Positions 45,493-56,056 of a stretch of DNA of 64,000 nucleotides are shown in pieces. The stretch spans positions 62,001 to 126,000 of the forward strand of contig CAWDGK010000004.1 in NCBI GenBank assembly GCA_963801855.1, given 5' to 3'. Each line of letters begins with the position of its first letter. Position 1 is the first letter of the stretch. The stretch comes from JACDAN01 sp963801855. GTDB lineage: Bacteria; Actinomycetota; Thermoleophilia; Gaiellales; Gaiellaceae. The notes under the pieces were generated by a model. The model was not told the origin of the DNA and did no database searches. It saw nothing but the letters and a program-made list of their open reading frames with translations. A program made the translations under genes and the position numbers.

Positions 45493-46524
45493 CTACTTCT
45501 TCGCGGTCGTCTTCCGCCTCGCCGTCGTCCGCCGTGGCTTGGCCGTCGCGCGCGCCCGGCTCGGCTTCTTCGGGGACGAGCCGTTCGCGACGACTCCCGT
45601 CGGCTCCTTCGGGAGGCCGGCCTTGGCGCGAAGCTTCTTCGCGATCTCGGCGATGTCCCCCGGGGCGTAGTCCGGGGCGAAGACCGCAGGCTGAGCCGGA
45701 AGGTCGTTCGCCGGCGCTCCCTCCGGCGCCTCGTCGATCACGACGAGCTCCTCACCTGTCTCCGGATGCGGCCCGTTGAAGACGGCGGCAAGCTCGAGGT
45801 AGTCCTTCGGTGAGAAGCGGTAGAGCCGCAGATGGTCGCCGCGCTTGATGTGCGGCCTGCACTCCGGGATCTTCTCGGTCGGGATCCTGGGCGCGGGGAA
45901 GAGCTTCGTCAGGTCGGCGCCGGTCAGACGCTCGAGCGCTCGCGCATAGGCGACCTGATGGACGCCACCGCGGACGAGGAGATAGCCCGTCAGCGCACGG
46001 GCGGCGGGATGGTCGACCATCTCGTAGACCTTGAGCTTGCCGTTTCGGGCGCCGGTCTCGAGGAAGTAGTTGTGCGTCAGGTCCTCGACGAGGTCGCCGG
46101 AGGAGAAGACGTAGTCGCCGTTCCACGGCCGGCCCTGCGAGTTCTGCGGCAGGGCTCCCTGGCCGCCGGCGAGGAAGTGGTGCGGGTTGCCGACGCCCTT
46201 CATCCGGGCGAGCGGCTTCCCGGGGGAGCCGCCGTTCCGCCCCGGTGTCGACATCGGGGTCGCGCCGGTCAGCATCGTGTTGATCGTCGCTGCCACGAGC
46301 TCGACGTGGCCGAACTCCTCGGCCGCGATGTTCGCGACGAGGTCGTAGAACGGGCGCGCGTCCTGCCTCGCCCGGAAGTTGAACGACTGGAACGTGTAGT
46401 TCATGAACGTCGACATCTCGCCGAAGCGGCCTCCGAGCAGCTCCTGGACGGCGGCTGCGCCTTCCGGATCCGGGTCGGACGGCGGCGGCAGCGCGGTTGC
46501 GACGCGATCGATTCGGATGATCAT
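45493..46524 (-). CDS. manganese catalase with basic C-terminal tail
   Basis: The 343-residue protein has the ferritin-like four-helix core with dimanganese ligands in FGEMSTFMNY (Glu), AAEEFGHVELV (Glu, His), DLVEDLTHNYFLETGAR (Glu, His region) and VRGGVHQVAYARALE (His). It disproportionates hydrogen peroxide. The ATG (MIIRIDRVATALPPP) follows GAGAGGGG. The end differs from typical family members: the last 30 residues are rich in Lys, Arg, Thr, Ala and Pro (KKPSRARATAKPRRT), like histone tails. DNA binding is only an inference. Confidence 0.85.
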   Translation of the reverse strand: MIIRIDRVATALPPPSDPDPEGAAAVQELLGGRFGEMSTFMNYTFQSFNFRARQDARPFYDLVANIAAEEFGHVELVAATINTMLTGATPMSTPGRNGGSPGKPLARMKGVGNPHHFLAGGQGALPQNSQGRPWNGDYVFSSGDLVEDLTHNYFLETGARNGKLKVYEMVDHPAARALTGYLLVRGGVHQVAYARALERLTGADLTKLFPAPRIPTEKIPECRPHIKRGDHLRLYRFSPKDYLELAAVFNGPHPETGEELVVIDEAPEGAPANDLPAQPAVFAPDYAPGDIAEIAKKLRAKAGLPKEPTGVVANGSSPKKPSRARATAKPRRTTARRKTTAKK

Positions 46525-46632
46525 CGTGCCCCTCTCGTTGGTGTTGGAGAGGTCCGGCTTTCCGCTTGCGGCCAGGGCTAAACCGCTCGTTCGTGCATCA
46601 CGCGCGAACGACAGTGAGGATGCTTGCCGGGC

Positions 46633-47274
46633 ATGCCGACGCGAATCCTCCTGGCCGACGACCATCCGCTCTTTCGGCGCGGGCTTCGTGAAGCGCTGAG
46701 CCTCGAGGGGGATCTCGAGGTCGTCGCAGAGGCGGACGATGGCGTCGAGGCGCTGGAGATCGTGCTTCGCGAGACGATCGACCTCGCGATCCTCGACGTG
46801 ATGATGCCGAGGATGAGCGGCCTGCAGCTCGCCGCGGAGCTCGCGCGGCGGCGATCGACGGTTCGCATCCTGATGCTCTCCTCGGCCGAGGGCGACGAGC
46901 ACATGCTGGAGGCGCTTCGCGCCGGAGCGGCGGGCTACCTGCTGAAGTCGGGTGCCGAGACCGAGCTCGCCGACGCCTGCCGTGCCGTGATGCGCGGCGA
47001 GTCGTTCTATCCGGCGGCAAGCGCCGGTCTCGTCGAGCGATCGCTCGAGCACGGCGAACCCGGCGAGGCGGCGGACGAGATTCTCACGCCGCGCGAGCTG
47101 GAGATCGTGAAGCTCGTCGCCGAAGGATGGAGCTCACAGCGAATCGCCGACGAGCTCGTGATCAGCATCAACACCGTCGACCGCCACCGCCAGAACCTGC
47201 TCGAGAAGCTCGGGCTGCACGACCGCGTCGAGCTCACGCGGTACGCGATCCGCCGGGGGCTCGTAGAGCCCTAG
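46633..47274 (+). CDS. orphan NarL/LuxR-family response regulator
   Basis: The 213-residue regulator has RILLADDHPLFRRGLREAL, AILDVMMPRMSGLQLA (phospho-Asp) and GYLLKSGAETE (Lys). Its DNA-binding part is LTPRELEIVKLVAEGWSSQR and INTVDRHRQNLLEKLGLHDR. An ATG three codons after an upstream TTG is chosen. It diverges from the manganese catalase across about 100 bp and has no adjacent kinase. A role in oxidative-stress control is suggested by position only. Confidence 0.85.
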   Translation: MPTRILLADDHPLFRRGLREALSLEGDLEVVAEADDGVEALEIVLRETIDLAILDVMMPRMSGLQLAAELARRRSTVRILMLSSAEGDEHMLEALRAGAAGYLLKSGAETELADACRAVMRGESFYPAASAGLVERSLEHGEPGEAADEILTPRELEIVKLVAEGWSSQRIADELVISINTVDRHRQNLLEKLGLHDRVELTRYAIRRGLVEP

Positions 47275-47302
47275 AGGGGGGCCGACCTCGGCCGGCCCCC
47301 CT
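47275..47302. terminator. GC-rich hairpin between convergent genes
   Basis: AGGGGGGCCG (47275-47284) pairs with CGGCCCCCCT (47293-47302) around an eight-base loop. It starts directly after the response regulator stop and 13 bp from the metzincin stop, so it serves both. Confidence 0.7.
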
Positions 47303-47314
47303 GGGCTTGCCTCT

Positions 47315-50300
47315 TTAAGGCGTGGACTCGATCGCGAGTCTGCCGCGATCGGTTGCCATCCGGAGCAGGAACATGCCCGGAACCGTGGACTGGCCGGCCG
47401 CTGTCGTGATCCGCGTCAGGTTGTCCTTCGCGCGCCACGAGGCTTGAGCCCTCTGCAACGGGTTGGTGACGACGAACTCCTGCTTGAGCTCGTCGAACGC
47501 ATTCTTCTTCAGCTTCCACTCGATGGAGAGCACGTTGTAGCCAGGCCAGGTCGCGTTGCCGCCGTTGTACTGGAGCGTCTGGATTCCGGCGACGGCCTCA
47601 TCCTTCGCCAGGCCGACCGACACGACGACCTGCAGCGTGTTGCCTGCTGTGTCGACGAGATCGTAGGTCCGAGTCTCGGCCCGCCGGTTCTTGTCGCCCG
47701 TCGGGTAGCGCCGGATTGCCGACGGCGATACAGCACCCGCGGAGGTGCCCGAAGTGGCGTCGCGTCCGAAGAGCGCGAAGTCCCTCGTCGGCGGGTCGAA
47801 CCGGAGGTACGCCTCCGGGCCGGTCTTGTCGAGCTTGATCGTCGTCATCCCGACGTCGCTCGTGTTCCCGGCGTTGTCGGTCGCGAAGTAGCTCAGCGTG
47901 GTGATGCCGTCGACGCTGATGACGACGTTCGTGGTCGCGGCGTTCACCGTCGTCGATGCGATCGGCTGAGCGCCGGTGGCCGAGTACGTGATGCTCTTGA
48001 TGCCAGAGCCGTTCGCGTCGTCGGTGGCCGTGAGCGTCACGGTCGCATTGCTCGAGTGCCAGCCGGCTGCGTTCGCCGGCGGTGCGACTGACGCCGTGAT
48101 GGCCGGCTTCAGCGTGTCGGTGATCGTGAAGTTCGCGTTCGAGACGTCGAAGAAGACGTTGCCGAGCGCCTCGATCTTCACGCGAGCGTCACTCGTGGCG
48201 ATGTGCGGGATCGCGACCGCTTCGGAGCCGTCGTTCGGCGTGCTCGCCGCGAGGACGTGCGGGTACGTGCGCCCGCCGTCGGTGGAGAGGCTGATCTTCA
48301 CGTCGGTCGTGCCGACCGGCGGGAGATCCGTGTTCGCCTTGTCCCACGTCACCGTCTGGCTCGAGCCGCCCGCGTAGGTCTCTGCCGCGTTCGGTGACGT
48401 GACGAGGAACGGGCCGGCGTCGGGGCCAGGTTCAGGGTCAGGTCGGCCGCGGAGTTGCCGCCGCCGCCCATCCGCAGGTCGCGGGCCGTGAGCCGGAAGT
48501 GCAGCTGCGGCGGAGGCCCGAGGTTGACGCCAGCGAAGCCGATGTAGTCGGACGTCGGGAGGAACTCCGAGTAGCACTCGATCACGGAGATCGGCACCGG
48601 CGGGGCAATCGTGCCCGGCGGGCAGGCTCCCGTTTCCGCGTTCGTGTTGTTCGCGAGGATCTGCTCCAGATCCGGGAACACCCGGGTCGGGCTCGTCGTC
48701 ACGTGGTTCTGGTTCGGCGAGTTGTAGAGCAGGGTGTCGGACTCGCTGATCGGCGCCGAGCGCGGGAACATGGCGAAGAGCGGTCCGTTCGCCTTGACGT
48801 TGTTCAGGAGCGAGGTGCCGGCCGCGCCTCCGCGATCGTTTTGCTCCCAGGCGTAGAGGCATCGTGTCGCCCTCCGGGTCCGTCACCGCGCCCGTGAGCG
48901 CGAACGGCGTCCGAAGCGGGATCGTGATCGCAGGTGAGGCGCCTGGAGCCGGCACGGGGTAGCGTGATCGTCGGGAAGTTGTTGCCCGTCAGCGTGACGG
49001 TTCCGCCGTTGTTGACCGGGCCGCCCCGATCGGTCTCGTTGACCCATCCCGACGCTCCCGGCGTGAAGCCCTGGAGACCGAGCAGGACCGGGTTGTTCTG
49101 GTTCAGCAGCGTTCCGGTGTAGGTGACCTGGAAGCCGGTGTTGTTGAACGCGCCGCCCGCGAAGCCCGCAACCGTGGCAACGGCGCCGACTGGGAGCAGC
49201 GGTGCCAACGCGGCCTGGATGCCCGCGGCCGTGTAGTTCACGCCGTTGACGATCGGAGCCGAGACGCTGCCGTTGTACTCGAGCTGGAACGAGTCGAACG
49301 CGCCACCGTGGTTCGTCTCCTCGACGGAGACGAAGCAGGCGCCGCAGTTGAGGTCGGCGAGCTCGAGGTTCGCGAACGTCGATGCCCGCCGAGGCGCCGG
49401 TGTAGGTGATCGTGAAGCCGGTCGTTGCCGCCCCGGTCACGGTTGCCGTGCCGGCGAACCCGGGGATCGCGTTGATCGCGTTCGTCAGGTTCGCGCTGTT
49501 GTAGGGGAGTGCCAGGGTCCCGATCAGCTCGGACGTGTTCCCGCCGATGCGGACGCGGAACGGTGAGAAGTAGGTCACCGTGCCGCCGCCGGTGGGGTTG
49601 GTCGTGGGCGCCGCGGCGAGCTCGTACTGGAACGTCCGCGGCGTCGGGACAGCCGTGATGGCGTATGTGCCGGCGAACCCGCCGCCGGTCGTGATCGTGA
49701 TCACGTCACCAACTGAGCGGTTGTGGGGGAGAGTCGTCCGGATCGTCGCGGTCGTGCCGCTCGAGCTCGCGCCCGGGACGGCTGGCGTCGCCGTGCCTCC
49801 GCCCGAGACGGGGAGGCCCGTGACCGTGTGCTCGTACGTGAACGACCTGGAGACCGGGACCGAGGTGATCGTGAACGTGCCGTTGTAGCCCGGCTCCGCA
49901 ACCCCGGAGATCGTCACGACGTCTCCCGGCTGCAGCGAATGCGGGTTCGGCGTGAAGATCGTCACGGTGTTGCCCTGCTGCATGGCGCCACCGCGCGAGG
50001 TTGCGCTCGGCACGGCGCCGATCGGCGAGTTCAGCGGCGCGACGGTGGAGGCGGCCGAGAAGCCGGGTCCGAGAGTCGCGACCTGAACCTCGTTGCCTCC
50101 TCCGAAGTGCCGCAGCGCGGCTGTCTGCACTTCGTTGATCGGGTTCTGGGCCGAGGCTGCGTAGGTGGTCATCTCCTGCTGGCTCCGCTGCGAGAAGTAC
50201 GGGTCGCTGTGGGGCTGCAGGTTGTCGGTGAGGCAGATGCCCGCATAGGCCTGGACGGAGGAGCCGCTGCCGGGCTCGACCGAGGTCGCGCCGCTGCGGT

Positions 50301-51768
50301 TGCCGCCCGAGCAGTTGAGCTGGTTGCCGTTGAACGTGTGGTTGCCCGAGAACTGGTGGCCGATCTCGTGCGCGACGTAGTCGACGGCGAAGAAGTCGCC
50401 GACCGGAGTCGCGAGGCCCGTGCAGCCGCCGGCCTTGTTCGCGCGGCCGACGACGCCGAGATTGGCGACACCTCCGCCCGGCTGGCCGAGGGCGATGTGC
50501 CCGACGTCGTAGTTGCTCGCTCCGATGATCTGCCCGATCACGTTGCGATGACGGGCGGTGGTGCAGCTGAGGATCTGCGCCTGTGTGTAACACGCCACGG
50601 CGCCGCAGGGCCCGTTTGGCGCTGCCGCGAGGCCGTACGTGTCGAGGTTGAGGAGATCGTTGTTCGCGATCAGCTGCAGGCGGATCGTCAGGTCGTCCTC
50701 GTAGATCTGGTTGACCCGGTTGATCAGCGCGACCTTCGCGGCCGTGACGTTCGCGGGCCCGCCGAAGTACGTCGAGTAGCCGGGCTCGGTGACGAGAGCC
50801 AGGCGATACGTGCGGAGCTCCGGACCCGTCGGCGGGTCGGTCGTCGGGTCGTCGTCGCGGACGACCTGGTAGCTCGTGCCGGCGCTTGCCTGCCCGTCAG
50901 TCGCCTCGACCATCCGTACGTCGAGCTTGCCGTCGGGGTCGGCGACGAAGCCGACGCTGAAGGACCCTTCGCCGTTCGAGGTGGCCGTGGTCGTCCGCGG
51001 CGCGGCCTCTTCCGTCGGGTCGCTGATCGTGATCTGGACGGCTGCGCCTTCCTCGAAGCCGCTGCCGCTGAGCGTGACCGTGTCGGAAGCGTGGTAGTAG
51101 CCCTTGTCGACCGAGAGCTCGGCCTCGAGCGAGTCGCGCTCGACGAACGTGCCGTGGGTGTCCTTGGCGTCTCGTCCGTAATAGCTCGCGTGGAGGCCGT
51201 TGCTGCGGCCGACGTAGTAGGGGTCGATGTACCACGCGCCGTAGGACGACCGAACCGAGGCGTGGAAGCCGAGCGGGCTCAGGTCGGCGTGGATCGTCGC
51301 AGTGCGGTCGGTGATTCCCCGCCCGCTGTAGGTCTTGATCTCCGGATGGCGCTTGGCGAGACCAGGAGCCATGATCGCCGACTGCTGCAGGGCGAACCGT
51401 TGGAAGGCGCCGTTCGGCGCGGGGAGGGAGACGACGAGAGGATTCGTGCGGGCCGCAATCGTGCGCTCTCGCGGTGCGCGCGCGAGCACGGACGCGAGGT
51501 TCGACGTGCTCAGGGTGAGCGCGCGGAGGTTTCGGGCGTGGACGCCGACTTTCTTGCCGCGAGCCTGCGAGGGCTTCGCCGCCTTCGCCCAGAAGCTCGT
51601 CGTCCTGAAGGAATCCTTCAGCGAGCGCAGCTGCTTTGCGGTTTGGGTCGGTGCGGCGCTCTGCGCCGGCACGGCCGCCGCGGAGGCGGCAACGGCGACG
51701 ACGGTCGCGAGTGCCAGTCCTGCGGCCGCAAAGGTTCCCCTGCGCCGCGCATGGTCGTTCGACTTCAT
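47315..51768 (-). CDS. large secreted metzincin protease with repeat domains (frameshifted)
   Basis: About 1480 residues from ATG after GGGGAG. The order is a signal peptide (FAAAGLALATVVAVAASAAA), a propeptide, and a reprolysin-like catalytic domain with HEIGHQFSGNH (HExxHxxGxxH, first His near residue 467). Then come two tandem ~55-residue repeats (SLQPGDVVTISGVAEPGYNG and NRSVGDVITITTGGGFAGTY), an IPGFAGTATVTG-type region and Ig-like domains near the end (TVTWDKANTDLPPVGTTDVK). Frame changes lie near 49380, 48870 and 48425. It is probably an extracellular protease. It ends at the 47.3-kb hairpin. Confidence 0.8.
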
Positions 51769-51828
51769 TGCGTTTCTCCCCTCTGACTCGATCCCCGGAC
51801 GAGCGCGCCAAACCAGCCAGAGCCGCAA

Positions 51829-51864
51829 ACGCCCCCGCAACGATCCTCCCCGGAGCGGGGGCGT
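51829..51864 (-). terminator. 9-bp hairpin downstream of the MMPL gene
   Basis: ACGCCCCCG (51829-51837) pairs with CGGGGGCGT (51856-51864) over 18 bases. It lies between the MMPL stop and the metzincin start, both on the minus strand, so it can end the MMPL transcript. Confidence 0.45.
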
Positions 51865-51884
51865 CAGGTCTATGGTGTCCAGAC

Positions 51885-51896
51885 CCCATATATGGG
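51885..51896. promoter_or_regulatory. perfect 12-bp palindrome upstream of the metzincin gene
   Basis: CCCATATATGGG is a perfect dyad with an A/T core in otherwise GC-rich DNA, about 120 bp before the protease start. It may be an operator or part of a promoter; no regulator gene lies beside it. Confidence 0.35.
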
Positions 51897-51920
51897 ATCC
51901 GAGATCGGAGGCTCGCCCGA

Positions 51921-54101
51921 CTACCGGGGTTCGGGGAGCGGGCTCGGCTCGCGTGCGAAGCACGCCGGGCGGCGCCGTTCGGCAGCCACCAGTTCCAGCG
52001 ACCCATGAGCCGCATGATCGACGGGACGAGCAGCGCCCGGATCACGGTCGCGTCGAAGATGATCCCGGCGGCGAGCCCGATGCCGAACTGCTTGATGTCG
52101 GTGCCCGGGCTCGTCGAGAGCACGAAGAAGGCGAACATGAGCACGAGCGCTGCGCTCGTCACGAGCTTGCCGGTGCGCGCCAGCCCGAGCGAGACGGCCT
52201 GCACGGTGTCGCCGGTCTCGTCGTAGGCCTCGCGCATGCGGGTGAGCATGAAGACCTCGTAGTCCATCGAGAGCCCGTAGAGGAACGCGAAGATCATCAG
52301 CGGGATCCAGGAGATGATCGAGTCCGTCGCAGGCACGCCCCAGATCGCCTCGCTGCCGTGCCCCTCCTGGAAGATGAAGACGATGATCCCGTAGGCGGCG
52401 CCGAGCGAGACGAGGTTCAGGATCACCGCCTTGAGCGGCAGGAAGACCGAGCGGAACGCCCGCATCAGGAGCAGGTAGGTGAGCACGATCACGAAGAGGA
52501 GGACGTACGGGAACGTCCCGTAGACGGCCTCGATGAACTCGCTCTCCTCGGTCGGGATGCCGGCGAGCGTGAGCTGGAGCCCGCCGCCGAGCTCGGCCTC
52601 GACCGCGGGGAGCACGTCGTCCTTCAGCCGCTTCGACGGTGTCCTTCGATCTCGCTGCTCGAGCCGTCCGTCGTCGAGAACGCCTCGACGAGCGCGAAGT
52701 CCTCGGTGCGTGCCGGCGGCGGCGCCGCCGCACCGGCGATCCCCTCGTCCTCGTCGAGCCGCGTCGGCGAGCTGCTCGAGCTGCGCCGGGGTCGCCGGCC
52801 CGTCGACGGCGATCTGGAACGGCTTGTGCACGCCCGTCGGTGATCCCGGCGTCGGTCAGCACCTGCGCGCCCTCGTGCGCGGGGCCGCCGCCCGGAAGGT
52901 CCTTCGCCTGCGCGTCGGCCGGGTTGAGCTGGAGGCCGTAGAAGAGGAGCACCCCGACGATGCGCATCCCCACGCCGCCGACGACGAGCGGCCTGCGCAT
53001 CACGGTTCGCGCCCAGCGGTTCCAGAAGCCCTTGTCTCAGGTCGTCGCTGCCCTCGACGATCCGCTTCGGCAGCACGCGCAGGCTGTTGATCCGCGGGCC
53101 CGAGCGTGTAGAGGAGCGCCGGCAGCAGCGTGATCGTCGTCAGCACGGAGACGGCCGGAATCAGCATCCCGCCGATCCCGATCGAGCGGATGAACGGCAG
53201 CGGGATGATGATCATGCTGAGCAGGCCGACGGCGACGGTCGAGCCCGAGACGATCACCGAGCGGCCGGCGTGCCGCATGGTCTGGACGAGCGCCTGGTCG
53301 CGATCCGCGCCGTGACGTAACTCCTCGCGGAAGCGGAAGATCATCAGCAGCGCGTAGTCGATCGCGACTCCGAGGCCGATCAGCGCGACCAGGAACTGGA
53401 CGATGATCGAGACGTCGGTGATGTACGTGAGGAGCCAGATCAGCGTGAACGTGTTCAGGATCGACGCGAGCGCGATCAGGAGCGGCATCGCGATCGCCGG
53501 GACCGTCCCGAAGGTGAAGAGCAGGATCACGAGCGCGCCGAGGCCGCCGATCAGCGCCTCGACGAGCACGCTCGGCGGCTCCGATCCCTCCTCGCCCTCG
53601 CTCGACTCGGCGTAGAGCGCGTCGATCCCGCTCAGGTAGCCGTTCGACACCGGCCGGCAGCGCGGCTTGCAGGGCCTGATCGGTCGGTTCGATCGTCGAC
53701 GCCCTCGAAGCTGAACTGCACCGCCGGAGTACACGTTCGCGAAGGTCACCGTTCGGTCCTCGGAGACGTAGACGTCGTCGCCCGTGTTGAAGAAGGAGCT
53801 GACCCGCGAGCCCGGAGTGGCGGCCGCCGCCTTCTCGATCGCCTGCTCGACGCCCGGGAACCTCGGTCACGTCGCCGGTCTCGGACTCGAGCACGAGGAC
53901 GAACGGGAAGAGCTCGCCGTTGCCGAGCTCCTCGACGGCGCGCTGGTTCGCCTCGTAGCCCTCGGCGCCGGGGATCGAGAAGTCCTCGAGCCAGCGGTCG
54001 GAGAGCTGGCCGGCGGCGTAGCCGCCGAAGATCGTCAGCACGATCCAGGTGCCGATCACGATCAGCCGGTGGTGCGAAACGAGATGCGCGAGCCGGGTCA
54101 C
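51921..54101 (-). CDS. MMPL/RND-family membrane transporter (many frameshifts)
   Basis: About 727 residues from GTG (MTRLAHLVSHHRLIVIGTWI). There is the first span, a large outer loop with SIPGAEGYEANQRAVEEL, then five spans with GLGVAIDYALLMIFRFREEL. A second loop and a second five-span half have FAFLYGLSMDYEVFMLTRMR and the catalytic-type Asp pair of MMPL proteins. It ends FAREPSPLPEPR. At least six frame changes occur. MMPL proteins export lipids or siderophores; the cargo is unknown. No TetR gene flanks it. Confidence 0.7.
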
Positions 54102-54214
54102 GGATGAGCACCCTAATGATCGGTCGGGCCGTGACGCCCCTGGTTACCGGATCGTCACCACTGCTCGGAATTCCGAGGTGCTCCCCGACTTGCGGCGGCT
54201 GTGATGATGCGGCC

Positions 54215-54934
54215 ATGGCCGACACCGCCCGCCGCGCGCTGCTCGAACGGCTGATCGACCATGCGCCGCTCTATCCGCCCGCGAGCCTGCCGCTCGAGGA
54301 GGCTCTGGCGGACCACCGCCGGGCGCGGGAGAGCCCACACGGCTGGCTCGTCCAGCGCTTCGTGTGCCCGGCGTCGAAGCTCCGGGAGCTCGGCGACGAG
54401 CCGCTCGCGCTCTCGGTCGTGCTCGACGAGGATGTCCCGCTCGACGATCCGCGAATCGAGGCGGTCGAGCTTCCGCCCGAGGCAGAGCCACAGGCTCGCT
54501 CGCTCGAGACGTATGTGGAGATCCGGCCCGCGGCCGACCTCGCTCGGCTCGTCGCTCACGGTCTCCGGGCGAAGGTCCGGTGCGGGGGAACCTCGGTGCC
54601 GTCGGTCGACTCGCTCGCCGGTTTTGTCCGCCGCTGTCGCGAGGAGGGCATTCCGTTCAAGGCGACCGCGGGCCTTCACCACCCGGTGCGGCGAAACGGC
54701 TCGCATGGATTCCTCAACCTCCTTGCGGCGTCGGTCTTCGGCGACGAGGAGCGCGTTCTGGCAGACGAGGACGAGGACGCCTTTCGGCTGGACGCCGACG
54801 TGTTCGCCTGGCGGGACCACTCCGCCACCGCGGCGGAGATCGCTGTGGCCCGCGGCCTCTTCGTTGCGTTCGGGAGCTGCAGCTTCTCGGAGCCGGTGGA
54901 AGATCTCGTGGCAATGGGGTTCCTGCCGGGATGA
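54215..54934 (+). CDS. conserved-looking protein of unknown function coupled to fumarylacetoacetase
   Basis: The 239-residue soluble protein starts MADTARRALLERLIDHAPLY. Striking strings are PPASLPLEEALADHRRAR, FVCPASKLRELGDEPLALSV, CREEGIPFKATAGLHHPVRR and HGFLNLLAASVFG. FKATAGLHHPVR looks like an active-site or ligand-binding segment of a TIM-barrel-type enzyme. The stop overlaps the fumarylacetoacetase start (ATGA), which suggests a joint task in aromatic amino-acid breakdown. I do not know a function. Confidence 0.75.
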   Translation: MADTARRALLERLIDHAPLYPPASLPLEEALADHRRARESPHGWLVQRFVCPASKLRELGDEPLALSVVLDEDVPLDDPRIEAVELPPEAEPQARSLETYVEIRPAADLARLVAHGLRAKVRCGGTSVPSVDSLAGFVRRCREEGIPFKATAGLHHPVRRNGSHGFLNLLAASVFGDEERVLADEDEDAFRLDADVFAWRDHSATAAEIAVARGLFVAFGSCSFSEPVEDLVAMGFLPG

Positions 54935-56001
54935 GCTACGGCGTCTTCAGCCTGGGGTCGAGCGAGCCGCGCGTCGGCTGGCGGATCGGAAACGGCGTCG
55001 TCGACCTCGCCGAGGCCGGGCTCGGCGAGGTCTTTCGCGCGCCGAGCCTGAACGCGTTCATGGAGCAGGGCCGGGGCGCCTGGAGCGAGACGCTCGTGGC
55101 GATCGACGCCCTCCCGGATCCCACACTCGTGCCGCTCGAAGAGGTTGACCTGCACCTGCCGTTCGAGGTCGGCGACTACGTGGACTTCTACTCGTCGATC
55201 GAGCATGCGACCACGATGGGGCGGATGTTCCGGCCGCAGGGCGAGCCGTTGCTCCCGAACTGGCGCTGGCTTCCTGTCGGCTACCACGGGCGGGGCGGGA
55301 CGATCGTCCCGAGCGGGACGCCCATCGTCCGCCCCTGCGGCCAGGTCAAGGCGCCGGACGCCGACGAGCCGACCTACGGGGCCAGCAAGAGGCTCGACAT
55401 CGAGCTCGAGCTCGGCTTCGTCGTCGGCGTGGGGAGCACCCTGGGCGAGCAGGTCTCCACAGACGGGTTCCGCGACCATGTCTTCGGCGTCGTCCTCGTC
55501 AACGACTGGAGCGCGCGCGACATCCAGGCCTGGGAATACCAGCCGCTCGGGCCCTTCCTCGGAAAGTCGTTCGCGACGACGATCTCCGCGTGGGTGACGC
55601 CACTCGACCTGCTCGATCCCCACCGCGTCGCGCAACCGGAGCAGAGCCCGGAGCCGCTTCCGTACCTCCGGGTCGAGGGCGAACAGAACTTCGACCTGGC
55701 CCTGGAGGTCGAGCTGAACGGCGAGATCGTCTCGCGGACGAATGCGCGCGACCTCTACTGGTCGGGCCCGCAGCAGCTCGCGCACCTGACCGCGAACGGC
55801 GCGTCGATCCGAACCGGAGACCTCTTTGCCACCGGCACGATCTCCGGCGCGGAGCCCGGCTCGGAGGGGAGCTTCATCGAGCTCTGGCGCGGCGAGCGCT
55901 TCCTGGAGGACGGCGACGAGGTCGTCCTCCGCGGCCGGGCAGGAGAGGTCGAGCTGGGCGAGGCGAGGGGACGAATCGAGCCGGCACCGCCGAGCGGTTA
56001 G
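54931..56001 (+). CDS. fahA: fumarylacetoacetase (fumarylacetoacetate hydrolase)
   Basis: The 356-residue protein splits fumarylacetoacetate into fumarate and acetoacetate, the last step of tyrosine degradation. Signature segments are VDFYSSIEHATTMGRMF (metal Asp and catalytic His), PVGYHGRGGTIVPSG, LDIELELGFVVG (metal Glu residues), NDWSARDIQAWEYQPLGPFL (metal Asp) and SFATTISAWV (Lys of GKS). It is intact; family members are usually about 420 residues, so it is somewhat short. It is coupled to the unknown gene before it. Other homogentisate genes are not in the window. Confidence 0.85.
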   Translation: MSYGVFSLGSSEPRVGWRIGNGVVDLAEAGLGEVFRAPSLNAFMEQGRGAWSETLVAIDALPDPTLVPLEEVDLHLPFEVGDYVDFYSSIEHATTMGRMFRPQGEPLLPNWRWLPVGYHGRGGTIVPSGTPIVRPCGQVKAPDADEPTYGASKRLDIELELGFVVGVGSTLGEQVSTDGFRDHVFGVVLVNDWSARDIQAWEYQPLGPFLGKSFATTISAWVTPLDLLDPHRVAQPEQSPEPLPYLRVEGEQNFDLALEVELNGEIVSRTNARDLYWSGPQQLAHLTANGASIRTGDLFATGTISGAEPGSEGSFIELWRGERFLEDGDEVVLRGRAGEVELGEARGRIEPAPPSG

Positions 56002-56017
56002 CGCGATCGGTTCGTTC

Positions 56018-56046
56018 TTGACAATGCCTCTGCCTACTGCGTGAAT
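56018..56046 (+). promoter_or_regulatory. possible promoter of the molybdenum hydroxylase operon
   Basis: TTGACA (56018-56023) is followed at 17 bases by GTGAAT (56041-56046), a weak -10 match. The first ATG is 10 bases later, so the transcript would be nearly leaderless. Confidence 0.3.
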
Positions 56047-56056
56047 CCTCCAGCGG

